DNA of 64,000 nucleotides from a virus: IMG/VR virus record IMGVR_UViG_3300020204_000007, positions 62,001 to 126,000 of that record; one strand, 5' to 3'. Shown piece by piece: positions 55,288 to 62,595 of this stretch (position 1 is its first letter; each line of letters starts with the position of its first letter). The notes under the pieces were generated by a model. It saw only the letters and a program-made list of their open reading frames with translations, ran no database searches and was not told where the DNA came from. The position numbers and the translations under genes were made by a program.

Positions 55288-55608
55288 ATGCGGAAAATCA
55301 ATTTTACTGTTGCGTTTCCTATTTCTGTCACAATAGATGTTCCTGATGATTGTTCTTACGAACAAATTTTAGTTGAAATAATAAAACAATCCGTTCAGCT
55401 TGATCCCACTGAACACGATGGAATGGTTATCCAAGAAGTTCTTGATTCAAGGCTGAATAACAATAACGTAATTCATAAAATCCTTGAAATTCAAGACCAA
55501 TTAGAGGCCGACGAAGAATACTATAATTTTCTGGCCGAAGAAGAGGACAAGAAAAATAACGAGAACTATTATCGTTATTGTGTAGATCAAATAGATAATT
55601 TGTTTTGA
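55288..55608 (+). CDS. Hypothetical protein (106 aa)
   Basis: Begins MRKINFTVAFPISVTIDVPD, a beta-strand pattern, then acidic helices (ILEIQDQLEADEEYYNFLAE). CGGAGG upstream. Unknown. Confidence 0.6.
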   Translation: MRKINFTVAFPISVTIDVPDDCSYEQILVEIIKQSVQLDPTEHDGMVIQEVLDSRLNNNNVIHKILEIQDQLEADEEYYNFLAEEEDKKNNENYYRYCVDQIDNLF

Positions 55609-55639
55609 AGTTAGCATCACAACAACTTAGGAGAAAGAT

Positions 55640-55846
55640 ATGATTACAATTATTGCCATAAATGATAACGACGAACAAGTCACTGTTAAGGCTAAAAGTG
55701 TAGCCCTTTTAGAATCAGAAGAGTTTACCTGTTTAGATATTACTTCGGCTGAACAGTTGGCAGTTTGCCTTGAACAAAACGGCAGGGACGATTTAGCAGA
55801 AAAAGTCAGAAAACTTGTTGCCCATTCAGTGCTGAGTAAATCATAA
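55640..55846 (+). CDS. Small hypothetical protein (68 aa)
   Basis: Begins MITIIAINDNDEQVTVKAKS. Acidic, with one helix at the C-terminus. AGGAGAAAG upstream. The leader AAGTTAGCATCACAACAACT resembles a degenerate sigma-28-like motif lacking CCGATA. Ends in a TAATG overlap. Confidence 0.58.
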   Translation: MITIIAINDNDEQVTVKAKSVALLESEEFTCLDITSAEQLAVCLEQNGRDDLAEKVRKLVAHSVLSKS

Positions 55847-56178
55847 TGGCAGTTTATAGCGTAAACTCTGACGCTAAATATATTTATGCTCAACTTTCAT
55901 CTCGTGAATCATTGGGAAGATACGATCAATACTTTTTTTGTGTATTTTCTATTGCTAGTTATCCTGACAGCAAAGAACACTACCGCCTTAGATTTAGTAC
56001 AAAACAAGATCTTGTTAATTTTGGTGGAATTTTTTGGCATAATTATTATTCTTTAGGCAATAATGAAATGCAGCAAGAATCTCTTTTTGAATTGCTTAAT
56101 AAAACCATTAATCAATGGGGCGACAATAGAAAATTAAAAACTAAAAGATTATTAACTGATCTTTATAAAAATATGTGA
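55846..56178 (+). CDS. Hypothetical protein, small paralogue family member (110 aa)
   Basis: Begins MAVYSVNSDAKYIYAQLSSR. Middle HYRLRFSTKQDLVNFGGIFW and C-terminal LFELLNKTINQWGDNRKLKT parallel the proteins at 45890 and 56683. Unknown role. Confidence 0.6.
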   Translation: MAVYSVNSDAKYIYAQLSSRESLGRYDQYFFCVFSIASYPDSKEHYRLRFSTKQDLVNFGGIFWHNYYSLGNNEMQQESLFELLNKTINQWGDNRKLKTKRLLTDLYKNM

Positions 56179-56185
56179 TGGGTTT

Positions 56186-56632
56186 ATGAGGGGTTACTAT
56201 CACATAACTACTACCAGAACTGGAAAGCTACGCGGAAATACAAGAAATATAACAATCTATAAATACATTTTTGATGGATTGAGTGAAACAAAATTTGAAA
56301 GCATTGATTTTACAAATATCAGACTTGGTTCTCGAATAGCGCACTCTCTTAAAACTTGTGCAGTAAAAGAAGTTCTAATGTTAGAATTTCCTGCGTCATG
56401 GTATTCCATATCAGTTATTGCAGATACTTTTGAAAAAAATATTGATGCAAAAATGATCTGGAGTCGTTGGGATTACATTTCATTAAATAAAATTCAAAAC
56501 GCAATAGAATTGCCTTCAGATGAAGAATTTATATCAATTTTTCAAAAAATCCTAGAATCCCTTCCTAAAAGAACAGTTTCACAAAAAAATAAAATAAAAA
56601 TGTTAGATCAAATTTCGGCCAATTTATTGTAA
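56186..56632 (+). CDS. Hypothetical protein, KTFSK paralogue family member (148 aa)
   Basis: Begins MRGYYHITTTRTGKLRGNTR. C-terminal FISIFQKILESLPKRTVSQK resembles the 52885 and 57118 endings. Basic N-terminus. The sigma-28-like promoter 10 overlaps its stop. Confidence 0.6.
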   Translation: MRGYYHITTTRTGKLRGNTRNITIYKYIFDGLSETKFESIDFTNIRLGSRIAHSLKTCAVKEVLMLEFPASWYSISVIADTFEKNIDAKMIWSRWDYISLNKIQNAIELPSDEEFISIFQKILESLPKRTVSQKNKIKMLDQISANLL

Positions 56633-56656
56633 AGTTAGATTACAAAGCTCCGATAT
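56630..56656 (+). promoter_or_regulatory. Sigma-28-like promoter 10
   Basis: TAAAGTTA-N11-TCCGATAT; its first bases are the stop codon of the preceding gene. The leader is shared with promoter 11. Confidence 0.85.
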
Positions 56657-56682
56657 GTTTGTTATGTGTAGGAGGAAATGCA

Positions 56683-57063
56683 ATGAGTTATTATTCATGG
56701 ATTACCGATAATCACAACATATATGTTGAAATGAAATATGATCGTGAATGGACTGGCAGAAATTATAGATATAAGTATTACATAAAAGCATACTCATTTT
56801 CCTTTAATTCAAAATTTAATAACAATGATCATTATAAATTGCCGTTTCATTCAAAACAAGAAATGGTTGTTTTTTACAACAAACTTTCTTATAAATTTAA
56901 TAAAATACGAAATGACAGGTATGATCACGATGCCAGAAAATACTTTTATGAGCCAGTTTCTATTGAAAAATTAGTTGAAATTACCGAAGAAACAATTAAA
57001 GAAATGCAATATAACAAAAGAAAAACTACTAAATTATTTCAAGCATTGTTTGAAAATCTTTGA
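56683..57063 (+). CDS. Hypothetical protein, small paralogue family member (126 aa)
   Basis: ATG 56683 (MSYYSWITDNHNIYVEMK) after AGGAGG. Middle KLPFHSKQEMVVFYNKLSYK matches the family; C-terminus VEITEETIKEMQYNKRKTTK. Unknown. Confidence 0.6.
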   Translation: MSYYSWITDNHNIYVEMKYDREWTGRNYRYKYYIKAYSFSFNSKFNNNDHYKLPFHSKQEMVVFYNKLSYKFNKIRNDRYDHDARKYFYEPVSIEKLVEITEETIKEMQYNKRKTTKLFQALFENL

Positions 57064-57064
57064 T

Positions 57065-57091
57065 TAAAGTTAGATTACAAAGCTCCGATAT
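57065..57091 (+). promoter_or_regulatory. Sigma-28-like promoter 11
   Basis: TAAAGTTA-N11-TCCGATAT. Promoter and leader through the start codon (about 50 bp) repeat 56630-56685 almost exactly, consistent with tandem duplication. Confidence 0.85.
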
Positions 57092-57117
57092 GTTTGTTAT
57101 GTGTAGGAGGAAATGCA

Positions 57118-57591
57118 ATGAAAGGCTATTATTCGTTAGAAATAAATCGCTCTTTTCAACAAGGATGTGGATTTAGATATAAAGTTATTTGCAACCAATA
57201 TACAGTTGACGAAGTTGATGTCGAACGACTTAAAATTCTGTGGTCAACGCCACGAGACCTGCTTCCAGACAATTTACAACGGGCAGGCAGCAGAGATTTT
57301 TTGACTCAATGTAATATGAAAACAAAACAATTATTTGAAATTCGTTGTCATTATCCAACTGCACACAGAATTTTGTTCAGTCTTGAAGATTTGATCCCTA
57401 GATCAAAACTGCGCCCATGCTATAGTAACTGGCAAAATCCAATCGAAGCTCAGATTGAAAAAGCGGAAGAACTTTTATCATTCGAAGAATTTTTGCCTTT
57501 GCTACAAAAAACATTAAATGAATTGCCGCCCAAAACATTTTCAAAACAAAATCGCCAAAAGGGCATTGAATCCTATATGGCTTCAGTTTGA
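57118..57591 (+). CDS. Hypothetical protein, KTFSK paralogue family member (157 aa)
   Basis: ATG 57118 (MKGYYSLEINRSFQQGCG). C-terminal FEEFLPLLQKTLNELPPKTF then SKQNRQKGIESYMAS gives the family its name. Duplicated upstream leader with 56683. Unknown. Confidence 0.6.
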   Translation: MKGYYSLEINRSFQQGCGFRYKVICNQYTVDEVDVERLKILWSTPRDLLPDNLQRAGSRDFLTQCNMKTKQLFEIRCHYPTAHRILFSLEDLIPRSKLRPCYSNWQNPIEAQIEKAEELLSFEEFLPLLQKTLNELPPKTFSKQNRQKGIESYMASV

Positions 57592-57600
57592 AAGAGGTTT

Positions 57601-58029
57601 ATGTTTTTAAGTCATAAAACAGCAATCAAACGAAACAGGCTTTCCGCTCCTGCGACAAGTCTACAAAAACTTGGTTTGTTGAATGGAAAAGTTTTAGATT
57701 ATGGATGCGGTAGAGGCAAAGATTGCGAAGTTTTATCAATCGACGGTTATGACCCATTTTATCAGCCAATCATGCCATCTGGACTATATGACACAATTCT
57801 GTGTACTTTTGTTTTGAATGTTGTTAATGAAACTACGCAAGAAGTTATCCTATCCAATATACACAACTTGCTAACAGATAATGGAAAAGCGTATATCACG
57901 GTGCGTCGAGATATAAAACAAGAAGGCATTACTCGCATAAATACTTACCAACGGAATGTAGTGTTAGATTTGCCTCTTTTGATCACTAAAAAAGATAAGT
58001 TCGCTACTTATATTATGGAGAAAAAATGA
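57601..58029 (+). CDS. SAM-dependent methyltransferase-like protein
   Basis: A 142-residue Rossmann-type protein with KRNRLSAPATSLQKLGLLNG, then the SAM loop VLDYGCGRGKD (31-41), a Gly-Tyr-Asp ribose-binding site (GYDPFYQP) and DTILCTFVLNVV. Substrate unknown. It is shorter than most methyltransferases, with no target-recognition domain visible. Overlaps the next gene by ATGA. Confidence 0.75.
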   Translation: MFLSHKTAIKRNRLSAPATSLQKLGLLNGKVLDYGCGRGKDCEVLSIDGYDPFYQPIMPSGLYDTILCTFVLNVVNETTQEVILSNIHNLLTDNGKAYITVRRDIKQEGITRINTYQRNVVLDLPLLITKKDKFATYIMEKK

Positions 58030-58505
58030 AATACACAGATTTTGTTGGTAAAGATAAGATTAAAATCACTTCTGAAATCGTAAATCGTTCTTGGAATATT
58101 CTTTCACAAAATGTAAAAGATGGCCTTGCAAACAAAGGTAGGTATGAGTACCCACAGGCAAAATATTTGAATAAAATTGCACCAGATTTTCAATCGTTCG
58201 TCACTCACATTCGTTTTTTTATTGATAACTGGAATGATAATCCGGTATTTACAGAATCATTTCAATCAAGCGGAATTGCTAAAAAACGCCTTGCAATAGG
58301 ACAAGATGAAGACGGCGGAATGATCTGGCTAAAAGGGCAGCCAGCTTCAAATATCATGGATATTTTATTTATTGTTTCTGCCTGTCCTGACGTAAGTGAA
58401 TTCTTGTTTCCTAAAGAAACAACGCCTTCTAAACCTATTTTTTTGGAGGAGGAAGAAAACAAAAGAAGGTTTGACGATGATTATTATTTTTATGGATACG
58501 ATTAA
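58026..58505 (+). CDS. Hypothetical protein (159 aa)
   Basis: Begins MKYTDFVGKDKIKITSEIVN. Later helices and an acidic tail (EEEENKRRFDDDYYFYGYD). Not recognised; it is coupled to the methyltransferase-like gene. Stop overlaps the promoter. Confidence 0.6.
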   Translation: MKYTDFVGKDKIKITSEIVNRSWNILSQNVKDGLANKGRYEYPQAKYLNKIAPDFQSFVTHIRFFIDNWNDNPVFTESFQSSGIAKKRLAIGQDEDGGMIWLKGQPASNIMDILFIVSACPDVSEFLFPKETTPSKPIFLEEEENKRRFDDDYYFYGYD

Positions 58506-58529
58506 AGTTAGAGTCGGTTGTTCCGATAT
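58503..58529 (+). promoter_or_regulatory. Sigma-28-like promoter 12
   Basis: TAAAGTTA-N11-TCCGATAT. A stretch of about 60 bp from here through the start codon is repeated exactly at 59587-59650. Confidence 0.85.
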
Positions 58530-58562
58530 GTTTTATGCCAATAAAGGCAAAGGAGTGAACGC

Positions 58563-58817
58563 ATGAAAAAGCCCGTAGTGTTTAGAAAGCTCGTCCGTGC
58601 AGTAGAAGGTTTTAGTTATGAGTATTTGGAATTTAATGTTAAGACCCAAACAATTAAGCTAAAGCGTTCACATAAAGATAAAACAACGCTCAGAGTAAAC
58701 GAACGCAGCCTTCAACATGAAGTTGTTTACGAAGTAAACGGTAAAGCGGTAGATCAACCAACTAATATCAATTTTGAAGACTTCGTTAAACTCTTAACAA
58801 AGACTTTCTCAAAATGA
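58563..58817 (+). CDS. Small basic hypothetical protein (84 aa)
   Basis: Begins MKKPVVFRKLVRAVEGFSYE. Basic, beta-rich (KTQTIKLKRSHKDKTTLRVN). Overlaps the metallopeptidase-like gene by ATGA. Unknown. Confidence 0.6.
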   Translation: MKKPVVFRKLVRAVEGFSYEYLEFNVKTQTIKLKRSHKDKTTLRVNERSLQHEVVYEVNGKAVDQPTNINFEDFVKLLTKTFSK

Positions 58818-59179
58818 GATGGATTACTAAATACAAACAAGAAATTAAAAGCCACCAAGCAATCAAGCCCCTTCTTCTTCGCCTTGAAGAGAAGGGGTGG
58901 AAAGTTAGATTTGTAAAATGGGTGAACAAAAGAGTCGATGGTTATTGTGATGCCCGCAAACGAGAAATAGTAGTTGTATCTTCGTGCAATCGTGAAGTTT
59001 ATTATCCACGCACAATGCAAAGACTGGCATGGATATTGGCTCATGAGTATCGCCACGCTTGGCAAGAAGAAAACAATAAATATCTTGCATATATTTATGG
59101 CCATGATATTAGAGATAAAGAAATTGCCGAAAAAGATGCAAATGATTTTGCTGACCGATATATTAAAAACTTTTGGTAA
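58814..59179 (+). CDS. Zinc metallopeptidase-like protein with HEYRH motif
   Basis: A 121-residue protein without signal peptide. LAWILAHEYRHAWQEEN (H77, E78, H81) is a zinc HExxH site. EIAEKDANDFADRY gives a candidate third ligand E106, as in small M78/SprT-type peptidases. Cytosolic location is expected. Function in infection unknown. Confidence 0.72.
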   Translation: MRWITKYKQEIKSHQAIKPLLLRLEEKGWKVRFVKWVNKRVDGYCDARKREIVVVSSCNREVYYPRTMQRLAWILAHEYRHAWQEENNKYLAYIYGHDIRDKEIAEKDANDFADRYIKNFW

Positions 59180-59203
59180 AGTTAGAATCCCAAGCTCCGA
59201 TAA
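59177..59203 (+). promoter_or_regulatory. Sigma-28-like promoter 13
   Basis: TAAAGTTA-N11-TCCGATAA; the first bases are the stop codon of the metallopeptidase-like gene. AAGGAGC follows. Confidence 0.84.
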
Positions 59204-59223
59204 GTAAGTATAAGGAGCAGCCA

Positions 59224-59589
59224 ATGAACAAAATTGAAGAAAAGAATTATTTCTGGAATTTGTACCCAAATTCGCTTTTGAACGTCGAAAAGAATTTATT
59301 CAATTGCGCAATAATCATGGTAATTAGAACAAAAACTTCAACATTTCATTTTTTGACGCCAAACAGAGAAATTTTGTTTGCACAATTTAATAAATTAAAA
59401 GTTAGCAATGAGTTTGCTGAAAAATGTCTTAAAAGACAAAAAAGTGTTTTGCAAAAGATGCCATCATCAATTTTAATAAATACAAATACTTTCAATAAAG
59501 AAGATTTAATCAAATTTTTACTTTCGGCAAGAGGAGGGGATTCAGAATCAAACGATGCATTTGATAAATTTATTTGTTCGTGGTTGTAA
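59224..59589 (+). CDS. Hypothetical protein (121 aa)
   Basis: ATG 59224 (MNKIEEKNYFWNLYPNS) after AAGGAGC. Mixed alpha-beta, basic. Weak resemblance in the middle to the small paralogue family. Its stop codon overlaps promoter 14. Confidence 0.57.
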   Translation: MNKIEEKNYFWNLYPNSLLNVEKNLFNCAIIMVIRTKTSTFHFLTPNREILFAQFNKLKVSNEFAEKCLKRQKSVLQKMPSSILINTNTFNKEDLIKFLLSARGGDSESNDAFDKFICSWL

Positions 59590-59613
59590 AGTTAGAGTCG
59601 GTTGTTCCGATAT
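59587..59613 (+). promoter_or_regulatory. Sigma-28-like promoter 14
   Basis: TAAAGTTA-N11-TCCGATAT, with the same leader as promoter 12 (GGCAAAGGAGTGAACGC before ATG). Confidence 0.85.
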
Positions 59614-59646
59614 GTTTTATGCCAATAAAGGCAAAGGAGTGAACGC

Positions 59647-60018
59647 ATGAAAACAGTTAGCAGTGTTTCTGTACTTGGCGTTAGGATGATTCAAAAAGCT
59701 ACTAACAGTAAGAGCGGCGCAGATAATAACTTTACTTACAAGTCTTACAACCTAATGAGTAACGGCCATTTTCATGTTGGTGAAATTAACTGCGGCTCAA
59801 CAAAAGTAAGAATGCGCGAAGTTGATTTTGGCGATAGTTGTTTTGAAGCACTGGTTAAAACTAAGAAAGGAAAGAGTCGTTGGACTAAAGTTTCATGCGA
59901 TGCCGCTGACAAATATATTGAGCGCGTCCTTGAGCATAGCGACAAAGCTTCAGAAATCCATGCACAATTTGAAGAAAACCGTCCGTTGATTGTTTTGACA
60001 CCCGAAGAACTTGTTTAA
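59647..60018 (+). CDS. Hypothetical basic protein (123 aa)
   Basis: Begins MKTVSSVSVLGVRMIQKATN. Basic, beta-rich, then TKKGKSRWTKVSCDAADKYI. Shares its promoter and leader with 58563. Unknown. Confidence 0.6.
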   Translation: MKTVSSVSVLGVRMIQKATNSKSGADNNFTYKSYNLMSNGHFHVGEINCGSTKVRMREVDFGDSCFEALVKTKKGKSRWTKVSCDAADKYIERVLEHSDKASEIHAQFEENRPLIVLTPEELV

Positions 60019-60031
60019 TAGGAGAACTACT

Positions 60032-60619
60032 ATGTCATTCAAAGTTTTTTATACCGATGATAATAACAAAGTTGTGATTCAAAAAACGAATGAGACTGAA
60101 ACTAAAACAACAAAAATTGACCGCAATGTTTATGATGCAATTTCTGCTCTTAATCAACCAGTGAGCAATGGCGAGCTACAAAGAATTATTGCCGCTGCTC
60201 TGGGCGTAAATACCGCAGGGGGGAGGAGCGGGAAGGCATCAGCAATTATTGAAAAATACACGTTTGGTTTTTCAAACTTCAATGGATGGTGCAGCCTGTT
60301 GATTGGTTTGGATGTTGATGGTAAACGACATTTCAAGTTCAATGACAATGCTCCTGATTTTTCGCCAATTCAAAAAACTGAAATGCTGAACGTTAGAAAA
60401 GAAGGCGTTGGTAAGAAGTCCGATAAATCAAAAATTGCAGTTAATTCACGATGGAGTATCAATGCTAACGACCTAACTGAAGATGAACTGCTTGAGGCTC
60501 GGTTCAATCGTGCATTTGATTATTTGGGTATTGATCCAAATGATAACTTAACCGATGATCTAACCCTAGATGATGTAGAAAATGTTGAAAATATTCTTAG
60601 AAAAGAAGGTCTAATTTAA
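60032..60619 (+). CDS. Hypothetical protein related to the 61790 protein (195 aa)
   Basis: ATG 60032 (MSFKVFYTDDNNKVVI) after AGGAG. SALNQPVSNGELQRIIAAAL ... SGKASAIIEKYTFGFSNFNG is similar to the block SALPSEGVTNAQLQQLLVNT ... GRATSLIERFCGTYSAFCG in the 61790 protein. The pattern suggests a shared small winged-helix-like domain. The C-terminal part is charged and acidic. Confidence 0.62.
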   Translation: MSFKVFYTDDNNKVVIQKTNETETKTTKIDRNVYDAISALNQPVSNGELQRIIAAALGVNTAGGRSGKASAIIEKYTFGFSNFNGWCSLLIGLDVDGKRHFKFNDNAPDFSPIQKTEMLNVRKEGVGKKSDKSKIAVNSRWSINANDLTEDELLEARFNRAFDYLGIDPNDNLTDDLTLDDVENVENILRKEGLI

Positions 60620-60798
60620 TGGACAATTCAATTGTGGACGATAAAACGCCTGAGCAAATGCTATCGGATGTTTTGCAAAAACTAAAAAACCAGAGCATAG
60701 ATGAAATTGAACAAATGATTGATCAACTAAAATTGAAAGAAAAAGAAGGCGGGTCGTTTGTAGTTCTTCGACAAGAATACTACACAACAACAAACTGA
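60619..60798 (+). CDS. Small helical protein (59 aa)
   Basis: ATG 60619 (TAATGG overlap), TGA 60796-60798. Acidic helices (EQMLSDVLQKLKNQSIDEIE, QMIDQLKLKEKEGG). Unknown. Confidence 0.6.
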   Translation: MDNSIVDDKTPEQMLSDVLQKLKNQSIDEIEQMIDQLKLKEKEGGSFVVLRQEYYTTTN

Positions 60799-60805
60799 GG
60801 ACAAC

Positions 60806-61375
60806 ATGAAAACTTTTTTAACGATTCTGTTGGCAAGCACTTTGATTGGATGTGGAACTGATCAAGATTTAGTATTGTCAACAGAAAAAATTAAACCGGA
60901 GGAAAAGAAAGAACAACAAGAAAAAAGCGACCCGTATTTAGAACAATACCTAAAACATTTCTATGGTATTTGTATTCAAACCACAGCCGCAAATAGATGC
61001 GGCGAAAATCTGAAAAAGCTAAAGTCAATTAATTTTGTTGATTCGTTTGATCAAAAAACAGATCCAGATGGAGTGGTTGCAGGAGTTTGTTGGTGGTCAA
61101 GGTTTGAAAGAAAAATTGAAATAAAACGTAAAGTGGCAGAACCAGGTTCAATGCGCGAACGAGCTTTAATTTTTCATGAACTTGGTCACTGCCTTTTAGA
61201 TTTAGGACATTCTGATCCTAAAACAATGATGCTTATGAATCCGTATCTTTTTGATGAAAAAACTTATGCGTCAAGTTGGTCAAGATTACAGACAGAAATG
61301 TTTCAACTTGTATTGAGTTTTTTACTTGCAGATGAGTTTGATTTAAGCGATGATAAATCAATACCCATATTTTAA
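60806..61375 (+). CDS. Lipoprotein with metalloprotease motif
   Basis: Signal peptide with lipobox LIGC (lipid-attachment Cys16). Zinc site HELGHCLLDLGHSD (H124, E125, H128, H135), plus a conserved-looking LMNP behind it. The lipobox, HExxH and extra His match the protein at 39287, so these are paralogues on the periplasmic side. The N-terminal linker is Lys/Glu/Gln-rich. Possible role: degrading envelope proteins or blocking superinfection. Confidence 0.77.
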   Translation: MKTFLTILLASTLIGCGTDQDLVLSTEKIKPEEKKEQQEKSDPYLEQYLKHFYGICIQTTAANRCGENLKKLKSINFVDSFDQKTDPDGVVAGVCWWSRFERKIEIKRKVAEPGSMRERALIFHELGHCLLDLGHSDPKTMMLMNPYLFDEKTYASSWSRLQTEMFQLVLSFLLADEFDLSDDKSIPIF

Positions 61376-61385
61376 GAGGCAAATA

Positions 61386-61730
61386 ATGTTTTCCGCTGAA
61401 AAACGTGCAGCACTCAAAACTGGTCTTCTTGTTCTTTTAGGTGGATTGACTACTTTTATTGCAACAGAAATTAAAACTAAAAAAGAGCTGTCGCAAACAA
61501 ACTGTCAATTAAGGCTTATGCTTATTGCAGATAAAGAAAAGCCGCTGTTTGTTTTTCCAATCAGAGATACCGAAACAGAAGCAATTATTGCAATGATTAG
61601 TATGAGCGAAAAAGTTGTGATTAGGCTTACTAAAACAGATGGAAGTTTTTTATTGGAGGATCAATGCACAAGACCTGATGGCAATAAAGCTTTGATGGAA
61701 ATTAAAAGAGAACAAATTGTTTCAAAATAG
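61386..61730 (+). CDS. Small membrane-anchored hypothetical protein (114 aa)
   Basis: ATG 61386 (MFSAEKRAALKTGLLVLLGG) with a transmembrane segment at about 12-30, then a hydrophilic domain (LMLIADKEKPLFVFPIRDTE). Located behind the lipoprotein gene, so it may be the inner-membrane partner. Unknown. Confidence 0.6.
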   Translation: MFSAEKRAALKTGLLVLLGGLTTFIATEIKTKKELSQTNCQLRLMLIADKEKPLFVFPIRDTETEAIIAMISMSEKVVIRLTKTDGSFLLEDQCTRPDGNKALMEIKREQIVSK

Positions 61731-61789
61731 TACTCAGTAAATTTATTCAATCATAATGTTTTTTTAGTCAATAACAAAAGGAGATTCAT

Positions 61790-62155
61790 ATGTTGACCGT
61801 TTCCCACAATGATTCAGTTGCTACCGTGACCTACACAAATCGTAAGACTGGCGAAAGTGTTTCGTCAAAATTGCCTAGCTCAGCGTATAGCGTGTTGTCG
61901 GCTCTTCCTTCAGAAGGTGTTACTAACGCCCAGCTTCAGCAGCTACTTGTGAATACTGGTATTACAAAAGGACGTGCAACCTCGCTCATTGAACGTTTCT
62001 GCGGTACTTATAGTGCCTTCTGTGGAGTAAACCTGATCGATGCATCGTGGGGTGGACAAAACGGCAAAACAAGATACTTCAGATCCTCGGCTGAAGGGCT
62101 GGTGCTGGAAAGCTCGAAGCGGAGCAGCTCTCGTTCAAAGGAACTGGTCGGTTGA
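61790..62155 (+). CDS. Hypothetical protein related to the 60032 protein (121 aa)
   Basis: Begins MLTVSHNDSVATVTYTNRKT; GGAG upstream. Shares the winged-helix-like block with the 60032 protein (see there); the C-terminus is Ser/Arg-rich. Codon use is more GC-rich than in the neighbours. Confidence 0.62.
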   Translation: MLTVSHNDSVATVTYTNRKTGESVSSKLPSSAYSVLSALPSEGVTNAQLQQLLVNTGITKGRATSLIERFCGTYSAFCGVNLIDASWGGQNGKTRYFRSSAEGLVLESSKRSSSRSKELVG

Positions 62156-62174
62156 TACCGGCCTTTTTCTTTTT

Positions 62175-62552
62175 ATGAAACTACCAAACAGATTTAGGGC
62201 AGCAATCGCAGCCGCAAGCCAAAGCGAAGACTACCAACACAAGCTAGGCGCGGCCATCTTTGCTAAAAAAAGATTAATAAGCGTTGGTGCTAATAATGCT
62301 AAAACACATCCTCTATCGAGGTTCTATGGCCGTCCTGTGACTGTGCATGCAGAAATGCAGGCAATCATTAGAGCAAATAATTTAGTCGAATCGCTAGAAG
62401 GTATGGTTCTAGTTGTTGCAAGAATAAAACGTAATGGAGAGCTAGGAATGGCAAGGCCATGTTCTGGTTGCCAAGAAATTATTAAACATCACAAAATAAA
62501 AGAGGTATGGTACACAACAGAAAACGGTTGGGCGAAGGAATACTTCGATTAA
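62175..62552 (+). CDS. Cytidine/dCMP deaminase-like protein
   Basis: ATG 62175 (MKLPNRFRAAIAAASQSED) is preferred; the earlier in-frame start lies inside the previous gene. The zinc site is HAEMQAI (H58, E60) and PCSGC (C96, C99). Cytidine-deaminase fold of 125 residues. dCMP deaminase supplies dUMP for thymidylate or modified-dU synthesis, which would fit a hypermodified genome. Free-base or RNA-editing activity cannot be excluded. Confidence 0.78.
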   Translation: MKLPNRFRAAIAAASQSEDYQHKLGAAIFAKKRLISVGANNAKTHPLSRFYGRPVTVHAEMQAIIRANNLVESLEGMVLVVARIKRNGELGMARPCSGCQEIIKHHKIKEVWYTTENGWAKEYFD

Positions 62553-62576
62553 AGTTAGATTGCAAAACTCCGATAT
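62550..62576 (+). promoter_or_regulatory. Sigma-28-like promoter 15
   Basis: TAAAGTTA-N11-TCCGATAT; the first bases are the deaminase stop codon. AGGAGG follows. Confidence 0.85.
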
Positions 62577-62595
62577 GTTATTAGGAGGAAATACT

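Noticed and set aside
40166-62576. Reading the repeated boxes as promoters of a phage single-subunit RNA polymerase
   Set aside because: The two-box layout with fixed N11 or N13 spacers and variable interior is typical of sigma-factor promoters, and the boxes match the FliA consensus. A T7-like promoter would be one continuous conserved block.
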